A stretch of DNA of 64,000 bases from Tamlana sp. I1 (GCF_015355625.1 NZ_JACLAF010000005.1:186001-250000), one strand, 5' to 3'; positions 43,910 to 54,108 are shown, counted from the first letter of the stretch. Notes: generated by a model from the letters alone, not told the origin. Numbers and translations: made by a program.

Positions 43910-44062
43910 TACTTTGGCGATAACCTAGTGTTAGTATTAATGATTTTGAATGTAAAAGAATGCGATACAGACTTTTATAAGTCAATACGATTGATTTTCT
44001 TTAAGAGATATAAGATACAAAAAAACGTTAATAGTTAATCTAACATTTTAGTTATTAAAATA

Positions 44063-45340
44063 TTACCATTCGTTAATTCTATTGGAATCTAATTTCACGA
44101 AAATAAAAATTAAAAACGTGAACGATAAAAGGCCAGAGCCACCAAAGCTAAACATTGGAAGCGGAATTCCAATAGTTGGTATTAAGCCCATAACCATACC
44201 AATATTTATTAAAAAGTGAATAAATATGATGGCTGCTACGCTATAGCCGTAAATTCTACTAAATTGCGATTTTTGTAATTCGGCTAAATGAAGAATACGC
44301 AATAGGAGTAGAACAAAGGCAATTACTACCATAGAACTTCCTAAAAAGCCCCATTCTTCGCCAACAGTACTAAAAATATAATCGGTGTGCTGTTCTGGTA
44401 CAAACTTTCCTGTAGTTCGTGTGCCTTGCATAAACCCTTTTCCTGTAAGCCCTCCAGAACCAATTGCTTTTTCAGATTCGTTAAGGTTGTAAGCAAAGGT
44501 TTTCTTCATTTTATGAAGTTTAATAGGGTCTTTTTCAAGACGTAACCACAGACTTATTCTATCCTTTTGGTGAGGTTGTAGTATGTTATTATAAAATAGT
44601 TTGATACTAAAGGAAACTGCAATTGCAGCAATTAAGACTAAAACGGTATAATGAATCCTAGTTTTTTTCTTACTTAAAAAATGAAAACCTAATGCCACTA
44701 ATATGGCTATGATTGAAGTGATTATGGCTCCAAATTTTAGCGATAAAATAGCAATTAAAATGAGGGACACCCCAATGTTTAAATAGTGTTTTGGTAAACC
44801 TTCACGGTATAAAACAAAAAAGAAGGCGCCATAAACAATAGTACTTCCTGTATCGTTTTGCAGTAATACTAAAATGGCTGGCGTAATAATAATCGCAAAA
44901 ACTTTAATTTGATCTTTAAAGGTGTTTAAGTTGGTATTTAAATCGCTAACAAATTTGGCGACTGCTAGTGCTGTTGCGAATTTAGCAAACTCACTGGGCT
45001 GAATAGTAAAACTACCAAAGGAATACCATGAGGTTGCACCGTTTACGTTTTTTCCGAAAATAAACAGCCCAACAAGCGAAAGCATGGAAATAAGGTAAAT
45101 GACACTGGCAAACCGTTCATAAAATTTAGCATCAATGGCCAATAAAAGAATGATGAGAATAATGGAGATGCTAATGAAAATAATTTGTTTCCCGAAAGGT
45201 TGCGAAATATCGAAATAATTAAGGCTGCTTCCTGTGTGCGACGCCGATAAAATATTAAGCCAACCAAAGCCAACTAAAAAAAAGAAAAGTAAAATGGTAA
45301 TCCAGTCAAATTTAAAATGTCTGTTCGTTTCCCTAGCCAT
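44063..45340 (-). CDS. rodA: Rod-shape peptidoglycan glycosyltransferase RodA
   Basis: A SEDS-family integral membrane glycosyltransferase of 425 residues with about ten spans; family motifs include WYSFGSFTIQPSEFAKFATA and SGGLTGKGFMQGTRTTGKFVP, then QHTDYIFSTVGEEWGFLGS. It polymerises glycan strands of the lateral wall together with the transpeptidase encoded just upstream. It overlaps mrdA by one base (TAATG). Last gene of mreBCD-mrdA-rodA. Confidence 0.95.
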   Translation of the reverse strand: MARETNRHFKFDWITILLFFFLVGFGWLNILSASHTGSSLNYFDISQPFGKQIIFISISIILIILLLAIDAKFYERFASVIYLISMLSLVGLFIFGKNVNGATSWYSFGSFTIQPSEFAKFATALAVAKFVSDLNTNLNTFKDQIKVFAIIITPAILVLLQNDTGSTIVYGAFFFVLYREGLPKHYLNIGVSLILIAILSLKFGAIITSIIAILVALGFHFLSKKKTRIHYTVLVLIAAIAVSFSIKLFYNNILQPHQKDRISLWLRLEKDPIKLHKMKKTFAYNLNESEKAIGSGGLTGKGFMQGTRTTGKFVPEQHTDYIFSTVGEEWGFLGSSMVVIAFVLLLLRILHLAELQKSQFSRIYGYSVAAIIFIHFLINIGMVMGLIPTIGIPLPMFSFGGSGLLSFTFLIFIFVKLDSNRINEW

Positions 45341-47286
45341 TAATCTTCGAGTTTATTAGCGTTTTCTAATTTCTTTACTTTTTCTTTAAGACTTGCATAT
45401 TCTTTATCGTCTACAACTTGATAAACTGCACCACGATTTATGGAAAAAGGTTTTCCAGAGTAGGGTTTCTCATATTCATCTTCTAAGCTGTGTTTAAGCA
45501 CAAAATCTTCTAAATCGGTACGCGTAATATAGCCTTTAATGTATTTTTCAATCATTAAACTGGCAATTTTACCAGCATATCTACTTCCCCAATAGCCGTT
45601 TTCAACAAAAACAGAAATGGCTATTTTAGGATTGTCTTTTGGTGCAAATGCTAAAAATATTGAGTGATCGGTTAATTGCATTTTTACACTATCCACCACG
45701 GTGAAGTTTTCAACCGTACCTGTTTTTCCACAAATATCAATGTCTTTTACTTGTAACGATGCAGCTGTACCTCTACGATACACCTGTAACATACCTTCAA
45801 TCACGGGTTCAAAATGTGCCTTGTCTATACTGGTATGTTTAGGTTTAGTAAACTGGTCGGGCAAAGTTTCGTTTTCAATATGTTTAATAATATGTGGGGT
45901 AAAATAATGACCTCTATTGGCAATGGCAGCCGCCATATTTGCAAGCTGAATTGGGGTGGTTGCAACCTCACCCTGACCAATAGCGTTTGATATGGTATAA
46001 GTTGAATAAAATGTTTTAGGGTATGCAAACTTATAATATTCACGATCTGGAATTCTACCCTTTTGGCCTACGTATAAATCGTTGTTTAAAAACTCACCCA
46101 AACCAAAACTTTTAGCGTGATGACTCCAAGCATCTATCCCTTCTGAAGCATTTCCGTTTCTATCTAAAATTTTTCGGTAAACTGTTGCGAAATAAGCATT
46201 GCATGAATGTTGAATCCCTGCTACAAGATTATTTCGAGTACCATAGGCACAGTGGCATTTCATGAATCGATTCCCGTAATGGTACCCGCGATAACAGGTT
46301 ACAATATCTGATGGGGAAATAACACCTTCTTGAAGACCAATTAAAGCATTCATTAATTTAAAAGGTGAGCCAGGTTCGTAAACTCCTTGTAAACTTCTAT
46401 TAAAAAGAGGTTTTGCGATAGAATCGTTATATAGTTTTGTGAAGTTTTTAGAACGGTCTCGACCAACCAAAAGGTTCGGGTCGTAAGTGGGAGCCGCAAC
46501 CATGGCAAGAATCTCACCAGTCGCAGGTTCTATGGCAATTACACCGCCACGTTTGTTTTTCATTAAAATTTCACCATAAGCCTGAAGGGTTTCATCAATT
46601 GTTATGGTAATGTCTTTTCCTGGTTCTGGAATGGTGTCGTATTCGCCATTTTTGTAAGGGCCAATATTGCGGTTAAACCGGTCTTTTTGAATGAATTTGA
46701 TGCCTTTTACACCGCGTAATGTGTTTTCATAAGACGCTTCAATACCTTGTTTTCCTATTAAATCACCCATTTTATAATAGGGGTGTTTTTCAATAGTACG
46801 ATTGTTTACCTCACCCAAATCTCCTAAAACGTTAGCGCCAATATTAGTTTCGTAACTTCTTAAAGAACGTTTTTGAATATAAAAACCATGAAATTTTCGC
46901 ATTTTTTCCTGTAAAACAGCATAGTCTTCTTTAGATAAATGCGACACAAAAACAGAAGGTAATCTTGGTGAATAATGTCTTGCTTTATTGTATTTGTCTA
47001 TAAACTGGTCTTTGTTTATTTTTAATAAGGCACAAAACTCAAGCGTATCTAAGGGTTCTACTTCACGAGGAATGACCATGACATCGTATGAGGGCTGATT
47101 GGCAACAAGTAGCTTGCCGTTTCTATCGTAAACAAAGCCTCTTTCGGGGTAATCGTAGACTTTTCTAATGGCATTATCATCAAAAAGACTATGTGCCTCC
47201 GAGTTATAAACTTGAAGGTAAAAAAGTCTTGAAATAAATATTAGGCCAACTACAATTATAGAAATAAATAGTAAAAATTGTCTCAT
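45340..47286 (-). CDS. mrdA: Penicillin-binding protein 2 (MrdA)
   Basis: The class B transpeptidase partner of RodA in wall elongation. In 648 residues: an N-terminal membrane anchor (FLLFISIIVVGLIFISRLFYLQ), a pedestal domain, and the transpeptidase domain with the active-site SPFK (GVYEPGSPFKLMNAL), SCN (HSCNAY) and KTG (CGKTGTVEN) boxes. Overlaps mreD by 4 nt (ATGA) and rodA by 1 nt. Confidence 0.95.
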   Translation of the reverse strand: MRQFLLFISIIVVGLIFISRLFYLQVYNSEAHSLFDDNAIRKVYDYPERGFVYDRNGKLLVANQPSYDVMVIPREVEPLDTLEFCALLKINKDQFIDKYNKARHYSPRLPSVFVSHLSKEDYAVLQEKMRKFHGFYIQKRSLRSYETNIGANVLGDLGEVNNRTIEKHPYYKMGDLIGKQGIEASYENTLRGVKGIKFIQKDRFNRNIGPYKNGEYDTIPEPGKDITITIDETLQAYGEILMKNKRGGVIAIEPATGEILAMVAAPTYDPNLLVGRDRSKNFTKLYNDSIAKPLFNRSLQGVYEPGSPFKLMNALIGLQEGVISPSDIVTCYRGYHYGNRFMKCHCAYGTRNNLVAGIQHSCNAYFATVYRKILDRNGNASEGIDAWSHHAKSFGLGEFLNNDLYVGQKGRIPDREYYKFAYPKTFYSTYTISNAIGQGEVATTPIQLANMAAAIANRGHYFTPHIIKHIENETLPDQFTKPKHTSIDKAHFEPVIEGMLQVYRRGTAASLQVKDIDICGKTGTVENFTVVDSVKMQLTDHSIFLAFAPKDNPKIAISVFVENGYWGSRYAGKIASLMIEKYIKGYITRTDLEDFVLKHSLEDEYEKPYSGKPFSINRGAVYQVVDDKEYASLKEKVKKLENANKLED

Positions 47287-47789
47287 TTAACTTTTCGACT
47301 GAAAATAATAGTGATTAGCACGCTTAATAAAATAGTAAAAATACTTGAGTATAACGTTTTTTCAAGAATGAAAATTATTTTTGAAACGTTAAAAACTTCT
47401 AATAAAAACAAGATAAAGTGGTGTGTCACCGTTAATAGCGTAAAATAGGTGAGCTTTGAACCAAATTCTACAGTATTAAATTTAATAATTTGATGCTCAT
47501 ACATGGTTCCGAAGGAAAACTTCAAAAATAGCGGTCGAGCATACGCTATAAATACGCAGGCTCCAGCATGAATACCACCGGTGTCTTGAAACATATCTAT
47601 AATTAAACCTAAAAAGAAGCTTAACAGAATGAGTGTAATTCGGTTATTCTTTATTGGGTATAATGCAATAAATATGATGTAAATGTATGGGTTGATAAAC
47701 CCTAAAAAATTAATATGATTTAAGACTAAAACCTGTAATATTATTAAGGAAATAAAACGGGCAGTATGTACAGAGAAAATACTATTCAT
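47283..47789 (-). CDS. mreD: Rod-shape-determining protein MreD
   Basis: A 168-residue integral membrane protein with about five or six spans (for example ISLIILQVLVLNHINFLGFI, IYIIFIALYPIKNNRITLIL). MreD sequences are poorly conserved; the identification rests mostly on size, topology and position between mreC and mrdA. Overlaps both neighbours. Confidence 0.87.
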   Translation of the reverse strand: MNSIFSVHTARFISLIILQVLVLNHINFLGFINPYIYIIFIALYPIKNNRITLILLSFFLGLIIDMFQDTGGIHAGACVFIAYARPLFLKFSFGTMYEHQIIKFNTVEFGSKLTYFTLLTVTHHFILFLLEVFNVSKIIFILEKTLYSSIFTILLSVLITIIFSRKVK

Positions 47790-48606
47790 CGCCGGTTTCG
47801 TTTAATAAATTATCAATTTCATTAGCGGCTAAATTTTCAATAATATAAACATGCTCAAGGTTGGTCATGTCATTGAAAAGTTCGACTCTTAATTTATAGT
47901 AGTTTTCAGCACGATCCAATTCAAAATCTTTAATGGTGCCAATAGGGACACCTTTAGGAAAAATAAATGAACGTCCTGAAGTAATAATGGTATCACCTAC
48001 AACCACGGGTGCTATTTTTGGGATGTCGATAAGCTTTATATATTGTGGCGAATTGCCTTCCCAAACTAAAGTTCCAAAATGATTGGTTTTTTTTAATTGA
48101 GCACTAATTCTACTGGTGCTGTTTAAAATAGAAAGGACACTGGAATAATTTCCACTAGTTCTATCGATAATACCAATTAGACCTTTTGATGATATAACAC
48201 CAAAATCTTGTTTAATGCTATCGTTTTCCCCTTTATTAATAGTTAAAATGTTATTAGTTAAGGCGTAGCTGTTTTTAATAACGTTAGCGCTGTAAATGCG
48301 ATAAGCCCTATCATACGAGACAGTGTCTATGTAAGTAGAATCGATGTCGGTTTCAGAATTGTATAACAAGGCTCTTAATTCCTTATTCTCTTCGGCTAAA
48401 ATTGCATTTTGAGAATTTAAACTAAAATAACGACTAATATGATGGAAAGAACCATAAAATCCGCCTGTTAAATAATTTGCCGAGTTTATAAATTTACTAG
48501 TATGATAAGCATGTGTTAAAATAGTAAGCGCAAGTGAAATACAAAACAAAAAGATGAACAACAAGAAGTTTTTGTATCTTATTATAAAATTAATAATTTG
48601 CTGCAT
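47782..48606 (-). CDS. mreC: Rod-shape-determining protein MreC
   Basis: A periplasmic scaffold of 274 residues with one N-terminal membrane span, a short coiled coil (SQNAILAEENKELRALLYN) and a beta-barrel domain with GLIGIID, SGRSFIFPKGVPIGTI and the tail. It links MreB to the periplasmic wall enzymes. Overlaps mreD by 8 nt; 18 nt after mreB. Confidence 0.94.
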   Translation of the reverse strand: MQQIINFIIRYKNFLLFIFLFCISLALTILTHAYHTSKFINSANYLTGGFYGSFHHISRYFSLNSQNAILAEENKELRALLYNSETDIDSTYIDTVSYDRAYRIYSANVIKNSYALTNNILTINKGENDSIKQDFGVISSKGLIGIIDRTSGNYSSVLSILNSTSRISAQLKKTNHFGTLVWEGNSPQYIKLIDIPKIAPVVVGDTIITSGRSFIFPKGVPIGTIKDFELDRAENYYKLRVELFNDMTNLEHVYIIENLAANEIDNLLNETGDE

Positions 48607-48624
48607 AGTGTTGTTTTGGTACGC

Positions 48625-49653
48625 TTATTTTATAAGTACACTTTTAAATTTAGCTAAGTTTTTAAGGGTTATACCTGTACCTCTAACCACAGCACGTAAT
48701 GGGTCTTCTGCGATATAAACTGGTAAGTCTGTTTTTTGAGACAAACGTTTGTCTAAACCACGAAGCATAGAACCACCACCAGCTAAATAGATACCTGTGT
48801 TGTATATATCGGCAGCTAATTCGGGAGGTGTTTGTGATAAAGTCTCCATTACAGCATCTTCAATTCTTAGAATAGATTTATCTAATGCTTTTGCTATTTC
48901 ACGATATGAAATCTGTACTTGTTTAGGTTTTCCTGTAAGCAAATCTCGTCCTTGAACACTCATATCTTCAGGAGGTAACTCTAAATCTTCAGTAGCAGCA
49001 CCAATTTGTATTTTTATTTTTTCAGCAGTACGTTCACCCACATATAAATTGTGTTGTGTACGCATGTAATATACAATATCACTAGTAAAAACATCACCTG
49101 CAATTTTAACCGATTTATCGCAAACAATACCGCCTAAAGCGATTACCGCAATTTCTGTAGTACCACCACCTATATCGACAACCATATTTCCTTTAGGTTG
49201 CATAATATCGACCCCAATACCAATAGCGGCTGCCATAGGTTCGTGAATTAGATACACTTCTTTTCCGTTAACACGTTCGGCACTTTCTTTTACCGCACGC
49301 ATTTCCACTTCGGTAATTCCTGAAGGGATACAAATAACTAGGCGTAGGGCAGGGGTGAAAAACTTCTTTTTTAATGCGGGAATGTTTTTAATAAACATGC
49401 TCATCATTTGTTCTGAAGCATCAAAATCGGCAATAACGCCATCTTTTAAAGGGCGAATGGTTTTAATGTTTTCATGGGTTTTACCTTGCATTAAGCTGGC
49501 CTCTTGACCAACAGCAATAATTTTTCCCGAAATCCTATCCCTTGCTACTATTGAAGGTGCATCAACAACAACCTTGTCGTTATGAATAATAAGTGTATTT
49601 GCTGTACCTAAATCTATCGCAATTTCCTCGGTTAGGAAGTCAAAAAAGCCCAT
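48625..49653 (-). CDS. mreB: Cell-shape-determining actin homologue MreB
   Basis: The bacterial actin that orients wall synthesis. 342 residues with phosphate 1 motif IDLGTANT (14-21), IHEPMAAAIG, phosphate 2 VVDIGGGTTEIA and the adenosine motif LAGGGSMLRGL. First gene of the shape operon, reading leftwards from a 211-nt gap that has a 9-bp inverted repeat. Confidence 0.97.
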   Translation of the reverse strand: MGFFDFLTEEIAIDLGTANTLIIHNDKVVVDAPSIVARDRISGKIIAVGQEASLMQGKTHENIKTIRPLKDGVIADFDASEQMMSMFIKNIPALKKKFFTPALRLVICIPSGITEVEMRAVKESAERVNGKEVYLIHEPMAAAIGIGVDIMQPKGNMVVDIGGGTTEIAVIALGGIVCDKSVKIAGDVFTSDIVYYMRTQHNLYVGERTAEKIKIQIGAATEDLELPPEDMSVQGRDLLTGKPKQVQISYREIAKALDKSILRIEDAVMETLSQTPPELAADIYNTGIYLAGGGSMLRGLDKRLSQKTDLPVYIAEDPLRAVVRGTGITLKNLAKFKSVLIK

Positions 49654-49689
49654 GTGCTATTAAAAATTATAAAGTGATATAAAACGAAT

Positions 49690-49733
49690 TCCGTAAATGT
49701 AATAAAAGTAAATAAATATATACGATTTACGGA
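49690..49733. promoter_or_regulatory. Inverted repeat upstream of mreB
   Basis: TCCGTAAAT (49690-49698) and ATTTACGGA (49725-49733) are perfect inverted copies with a 26-nt AT-rich spacer, 37 nt upstream of the mreB ATG. The spacing favours an operator-like or RNA-structure role in the mreB leader over a terminator; no function is known. Confidence 0.35.
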
Positions 49734-49864
49734 GTTCATTTTATTATTAAAATAAAGGATCTGAATCTTATACGTTACTCATCGGTTTTTAGACTATTAT
49801 TTAATAATTCGAAAGACAGATGACTTGGTTTTAAGCGCTCCTTTTTTTATGATTTCAATTGCTT

Positions 49865-51397
49865 TTAGTGTTTGAAATGACGTGTACCTGTCATAACCAT
49901 AGACAAGTCGTTTTCATTACAATAATCGATACTTAGTTGATCTTTTATCGAGCCACCTGGTTGAATTACTGTTGCAATTCCTGCGTTTTTAGCAATTTCT
50001 ACACAGTCTGGGAATGGGAAAAAAGCATCACTAGCCATAGCTGCACCATTTAAATTGAAGTTAAATGATTCTGCTTTGTGAATCGCTTGTTGTAAAGCAT
50101 CTACACGACTTGTTTGTCCAGTTCCGCTAGCACATAATTGTTTGTTTTTTGCTAAAACAATAGTATTCGATTTGGTATGCTTGCAAATTTTTGAAGCAAA
50201 TAATAAATCTTCAATTTGCTCTGGAGTTGGTGCTGTATTTGTAACGTTTGTTAAATCTTCAGCTTGGTCTGTAATGTTGTTTCTATCTTGAACCAATACT
50301 CCGTTTAAACAACTTCTTACGTTAGTTTGAGGCAATTCTATATCGTGAATCACTAATAAAATTCTATTCTTCTTACCTTGTAATAATTCTTGGGCTTCAG
50401 GAGCAAAAGCTGGTGCGATTACTACTTCACAGAATAATTTATGAATTTCTTCGGCAGTTGCTAAATCAATTTCTTTGTTACTAATTAAAACACCTCCAAA
50501 AGCCGAAACAGGATCGCCAGCTAAAGCATCTACATAAGCTTGGTGCAGGGTTTCGCGTTGTGCAACACCACAAGCGTTATTATGTTTTAAAATCGCAAAT
50601 GTTGGGGCATCATTTTTAAATTCATTCATTAAATTAACAGCGGCGTCAACATCTAGTAAGTTGTTGTAGCTTAATTCTTTACCGTGTAATTTGGTGAATA
50701 ATTCATCAAAGTTTCCAAAGAAAAATCCTTTTTGGTGTGGGTTTTCACCGTAACGTAAAACTTTTCCGTTTTGGTCGCTTATTTTTAAAACAGTTTCTTC
50801 GTTATTCTGATTGAAATAGTTGAAAATTGCTGTGTCGTAATGTGATGACACGTTAAATGCTTTTCCAGCAAAACGTTTTCTGTTTTCTTCTGAAATAGAT
50901 CCGTTATTTTCAGAAATAAGTTCTAAAAATTCAGCATAATCATTTACTGAAGACACACAGATTACATCGGCATAATTTTTAGCTGCAGCACGAATTAATG
51001 AAATTCCTCCAATGTCAATTTTTTCAATAATATCTTGATTACTAGCACCAGAAGCTACGGTTTTTTCAAAAGGATATAAATCGACAATAACCACATCAAT
51101 TTGCGGAATTTCGTATTCTGCTAATTCGGCAACATCACCTTCGTGGTTTTGTCTGTTTAAAATACCACCAAAAACTTTTGGGTGTAATGTTTTTACACGA
51201 CCACCAAGAATTGACGGATACGAAGTAACATCTTCAACAGGAACAACTTTGATGCCTAAATCGTTAATAAATTTTTCTGTACCACCAGTACAGTAAATGG
51301 TAACCCCTTGTTTGTCAAGTTCTTTAACTATTGGCTCTAAACCATCTTTACTGAATACTGAAATTAAGGCAGATTTAATTGTTTTTTCGTTGCTCAT
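49865..51397 (-). CDS. purH: Bifunctional AICAR transformylase / IMP cyclohydrolase
   Basis: Carries out the last two steps of IMP synthesis. The 510 residues have the N-terminal IMP cyclohydrolase/MGS-like domain (SALISVFSKDGLEPIVKELD) and the AICAR transformylase domain with LRYGENPHQKGFF, LSYNNLLDVDAA, KHNNACGVA and SDAFFPFPDCVE. Full length. Upstream of mreB on the same strand but with a 211-nt gap, so probably a separate unit. Confidence 0.97.
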   Translation of the reverse strand: MSNEKTIKSALISVFSKDGLEPIVKELDKQGVTIYCTGGTEKFINDLGIKVVPVEDVTSYPSILGGRVKTLHPKVFGGILNRQNHEGDVAELAEYEIPQIDVVIVDLYPFEKTVASGASNQDIIEKIDIGGISLIRAAAKNYADVICVSSVNDYAEFLELISENNGSISEENRKRFAGKAFNVSSHYDTAIFNYFNQNNEETVLKISDQNGKVLRYGENPHQKGFFFGNFDELFTKLHGKELSYNNLLDVDAAVNLMNEFKNDAPTFAILKHNNACGVAQRETLHQAYVDALAGDPVSAFGGVLISNKEIDLATAEEIHKLFCEVVIAPAFAPEAQELLQGKKNRILLVIHDIELPQTNVRSCLNGVLVQDRNNITDQAEDLTNVTNTAPTPEQIEDLLFASKICKHTKSNTIVLAKNKQLCASGTGQTSRVDALQQAIHKAESFNFNLNGAAMASDAFFPFPDCVEIAKNAGIATVIQPGGSIKDQLSIDYCNENDLSMVMTGTRHFKH

Positions 51398-51484
51398 TTC
51401 TATTAGATTATGTTTGAATTATCTGTTTTAAAAATAATTTGATATTGTTTATCAGTGTTTTACGCTGAATTTTAAAAATAAGTG

Positions 51485-51492
51485 CAAAAGTA
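51485..51492 (-). promoter_or_regulatory. Probable -7 element of the purH promoter
   Basis: Reads TACTTTTG then C on the minus strand, a full match, about 90 nt upstream of the purH ATG. No -33 box evident. Confidence 0.5.
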
Positions 51493-51548
51493 CTTATTTC
51501 TTTAAAAAAATAGGCTTGAAGATTTGAAAAATATTGTTTTTTTAAACA

Positions 51549-51685
51549 AAAGAGGCTGTCTAAAAAGTATACTTGATGTCATATTGAGCTTGTCGAAATA
51601 TTTTTAATTGATTGCTAATCAATATCGGTTTCGACAAGCTCAACCTGACAAATCAAATTTAACTTACTTTTTAAACAGCCTCTTT
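51549..51685. repeat. Nested inverted-repeat element, MITE-like
   Basis: Three nested inverted repeats: outer arms 51549-51569 and 51665-51685 (21 nt, 20 match), middle arms TTGAGCTTGTCGAAA (51584-51598) and TTTCGACAAGCTCAA (51629-51643, perfect 15), and an inner TTGATT/AATCAA around GCT. It fills most of the 351-nt gap between purH and the next gene and lies downstream of that gene, where it could also end its transcript. Non-coding; typical of a miniature transposable element. Confidence 0.85.
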
Positions 51686-51748
51686 AATAAATTAATACCC
51701 ACTTTTGGAGGTACTAATAATTTCAATACTATAATTTTATGAAGGATG

Positions 51749-53518
51749 TTATTTTTTTACACACCCGCTATAAATATCTGCCATTTTAATATGGTCTTCC
51801 ATGGTGTTTGAGAACTCACCTTTTTCAATTTTTGCTTCAAGATCTTTACATTTTCCGTAAAAATCGGCCATTTCGGATAAAAATTTAGATGATGATAAAG
51901 TTTTCGAAATTTTAATCCCTTTTTCTTCTTTGTTTAATTTTAAGACAAAGCCATCAAAATCTACGGTAAGATCTTCATAAATTTTTACTTTTCCGGCGTC
52001 ATGTTTAACCAAGTAATATTTATGGTTACCTCCACCAAGTGTAGCCATTCCCATAAGTTTTTCTAAGGCATCTTTTTCGGTAGCAAATCCTTCATAGGTT
52101 TCTTGGGTATCATTTATGTAAAAAGAATACAATTCTTTAGCTTTGATTTTTTTAGCTTTAGTTTTGCCTTTTTTCTCGTATGCAATTAACACATCTTTTC
52201 CATAATCGGTACTTGGTACTTCAGTAGTTTGACCAGTGTCCATATTTAAAACTTTTTTAGTTTTATTTCCAATAAACTCAATATAAATAGTGCCTTCATA
52301 TTCTTTGTCTCCTTTGTCATTTAAAACATAACCAGCTAGTTTATCAATTTTAACTTCTTTGAAGCCTTCTGGAGCAGCGTTATTAGTGTCTCCAGACTCT
52401 AGAGAGGAAGCTGGTGCGTCTGGAGCTAAGCCTATGTAGTTAGGTGCAATCGGTTTTTTAGAGCCATCATCATTAAACACACGATTGTAACCATCTTTTG
52501 CAGTGAGAATATCTGTAAATAATAATTTTGAAACTTGTTTTCTTATTTTAAAATCAATTGCCTTGTTTGCGTAATCTTTAGCCTCATCATATTTTTTTGA
52601 AGCTTTTAGTAAAAAAGCTTGATTAAAATAAGATGCCCAAACAACTTTTTCAGCTTTATCGTCGCTACCATATTTATCAATAATGCTTTGATTGAAAGCC
52701 ATTTGGTTTTTAAAATCAGCTTGGTTAAGGTCATCAATACTTTCTATGTTTTCGTAGGTGTTTTGAAGCGATAGGTAAAGTTCGTCCGATTTTGGTTCTT
52801 CGTCTATTTTATTTAAAACATAATAGCGTTGCAAATATTTATTAACTCTTAAATCAAATTGTTTCTGCAAATCTTGACTAGCTTTAAGCATAAGGCGTGA
52901 TAGCTGAACGGCCAAAATTTGTTTTTGGTATGATTCTGTTAGTCTGAAGCTTTTTTCATCATCAGACAATATAAAATATTCTCCAACTTCTTCTTGGCTA
53001 ACGGTACGATCAATTTCATAATGTAATTCTTCAGGTTTTTGTTGTCTAAGATTTGAAGGCTGTCCTGTTGCAGGATCTAAGTATAAATTATCTAGTTTAT
53101 ACTGGTTTGTATAAAAAAGTTTTGTTGCAGTTGCGTCTAAAATGTTAACACTAATAGACATCATTGTTTTAACAGTAAACCGATATTCTTTCTCCTTGTT
53201 TTTGTTCACTCTTGGAGTTAATGTTTTTGTAATATATGGTTCAGACGTTCTATAAGCTAGAATAAAATCTGATGAGTCTTCTGAATAGTTAAAGCTTTGA
53301 AAATCAATAGTTGAAGCAACCTCTGTGTTGCTTAGTAGAGGTGCGCTATTTGTTTTGCTGGAAGCTAAAATTCTATAATTTTTAAAGTTTTCCGGAAATG
53401 GGTTTTTAGGATAGGAAACAACTTTAGTTTTTAACATTTTTGAGGTAAATGATTGTCCGATGACTTGTGTTGCCGTAAATATTAGGCACACAAGTGCTAG
53501 GTAAGTGGTTTTTTTCAT
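51749..53518 (-). CDS. Large secreted protein of unknown function
   Basis: 589 residues with a signal peptide (MKKTTYLALVCLIFTATQVI, then G). The body is polar, with a helical repeat-like middle (WASYFNQAFLLKASKKYDEA) resembling a single TPR and a later beta-rich stretch with several EYEGTIYIEF-type strands. I recognise no family. No T9SS C-terminal domain or lipobox is evident. Probably periplasmic or surface-associated. Confidence 0.65.
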   Translation of the reverse strand: MKKTTYLALVCLIFTATQVIGQSFTSKMLKTKVVSYPKNPFPENFKNYRILASSKTNSAPLLSNTEVASTIDFQSFNYSEDSSDFILAYRTSEPYITKTLTPRVNKNKEKEYRFTVKTMMSISVNILDATATKLFYTNQYKLDNLYLDPATGQPSNLRQQKPEELHYEIDRTVSQEEVGEYFILSDDEKSFRLTESYQKQILAVQLSRLMLKASQDLQKQFDLRVNKYLQRYYVLNKIDEEPKSDELYLSLQNTYENIESIDDLNQADFKNQMAFNQSIIDKYGSDDKAEKVVWASYFNQAFLLKASKKYDEAKDYANKAIDFKIRKQVSKLLFTDILTAKDGYNRVFNDDGSKKPIAPNYIGLAPDAPASSLESGDTNNAAPEGFKEVKIDKLAGYVLNDKGDKEYEGTIYIEFIGNKTKKVLNMDTGQTTEVPSTDYGKDVLIAYEKKGKTKAKKIKAKELYSFYINDTQETYEGFATEKDALEKLMGMATLGGGNHKYYLVKHDAGKVKIYEDLTVDFDGFVLKLNKEEKGIKISKTLSSSKFLSEMADFYGKCKDLEAKIEKGEFSNTMEDHIKMADIYSGCVKK

Positions 53519-53652
53519 AAAATGGTAGGTTTGTAGGTAAATTGGTTATTTAAAATAAGGGGCAATAATACAATTTTTTAAATAAAGTAAGATTTTATTG
53601 GTGATTTATCTCTTTTTATGAAGAATTACATCGCTATTCTGTAGCTCTAAAC

Positions 53653-54108
53653 CTATAAAATTTTTGCCACCTTTTTACAAACAAACTCCAAGAAACGTTC
53701 GTCTTGCGTGGTAAAAGGATCAATTGTGTTGGAGTCGATATCTATTTGGCCAATATTTTCGTTGTTTACAAAAATAGGCACGACAATTTCTGCTTTAACC
53801 GTAATGCTGCACGCGATGTAGTTGCTTTGAGCGGTTACATCTGGCACCACAAAGTTTTGATTACTAACGGCTACTTGGCCGCAAATCCCTTTTCCAAAAG
53901 GAATCACCGTATGATCGGTTGGAGCGCCAACGTAAGGGCCTAAATGAAGTTCGTGTTTAGTACCATTTCTAAAATAAAACCCTACCCAGTTGTAGTATGC
54001 AATGTTTTTTTCTAACAATTCACAAATACTTAATAAGCGTGCATCAACCGTAGCTTCTGTGTTGGAAACAATTGCTTCAATTTGTGGTTTTAATTGTTCG
54101 AAAATCAT
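53653..54108 (-). CDS. GAF-domain free methionine-R-sulfoxide reductase
   Basis: A 151-residue GAF-fold enzyme of the fRMsr type that reduces free methionine-R-sulfoxide. YNWVGFYF (39-46), GKGICGQ (72-78, Cys76) and NYIACS (97-101, Cys100) match the cysteine-bearing loops of the family, though one of the three Cys found in the E. coli enzyme is not evident here. Stand-alone gene, divergent from xrtF. Confidence 0.82.
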   Translation of the reverse strand: MIFEQLKPQIEAIVSNTEATVDARLLSICELLEKNIAYYNWVGFYFRNGTKHELHLGPYVGAPTDHTVIPFGKGICGQVAVSNQNFVVPDVTAQSNYIACSITVKAEIVVPIFVNNENIGQIDIDSNTIDPFTTQDERFLEFVCKKVAKIL

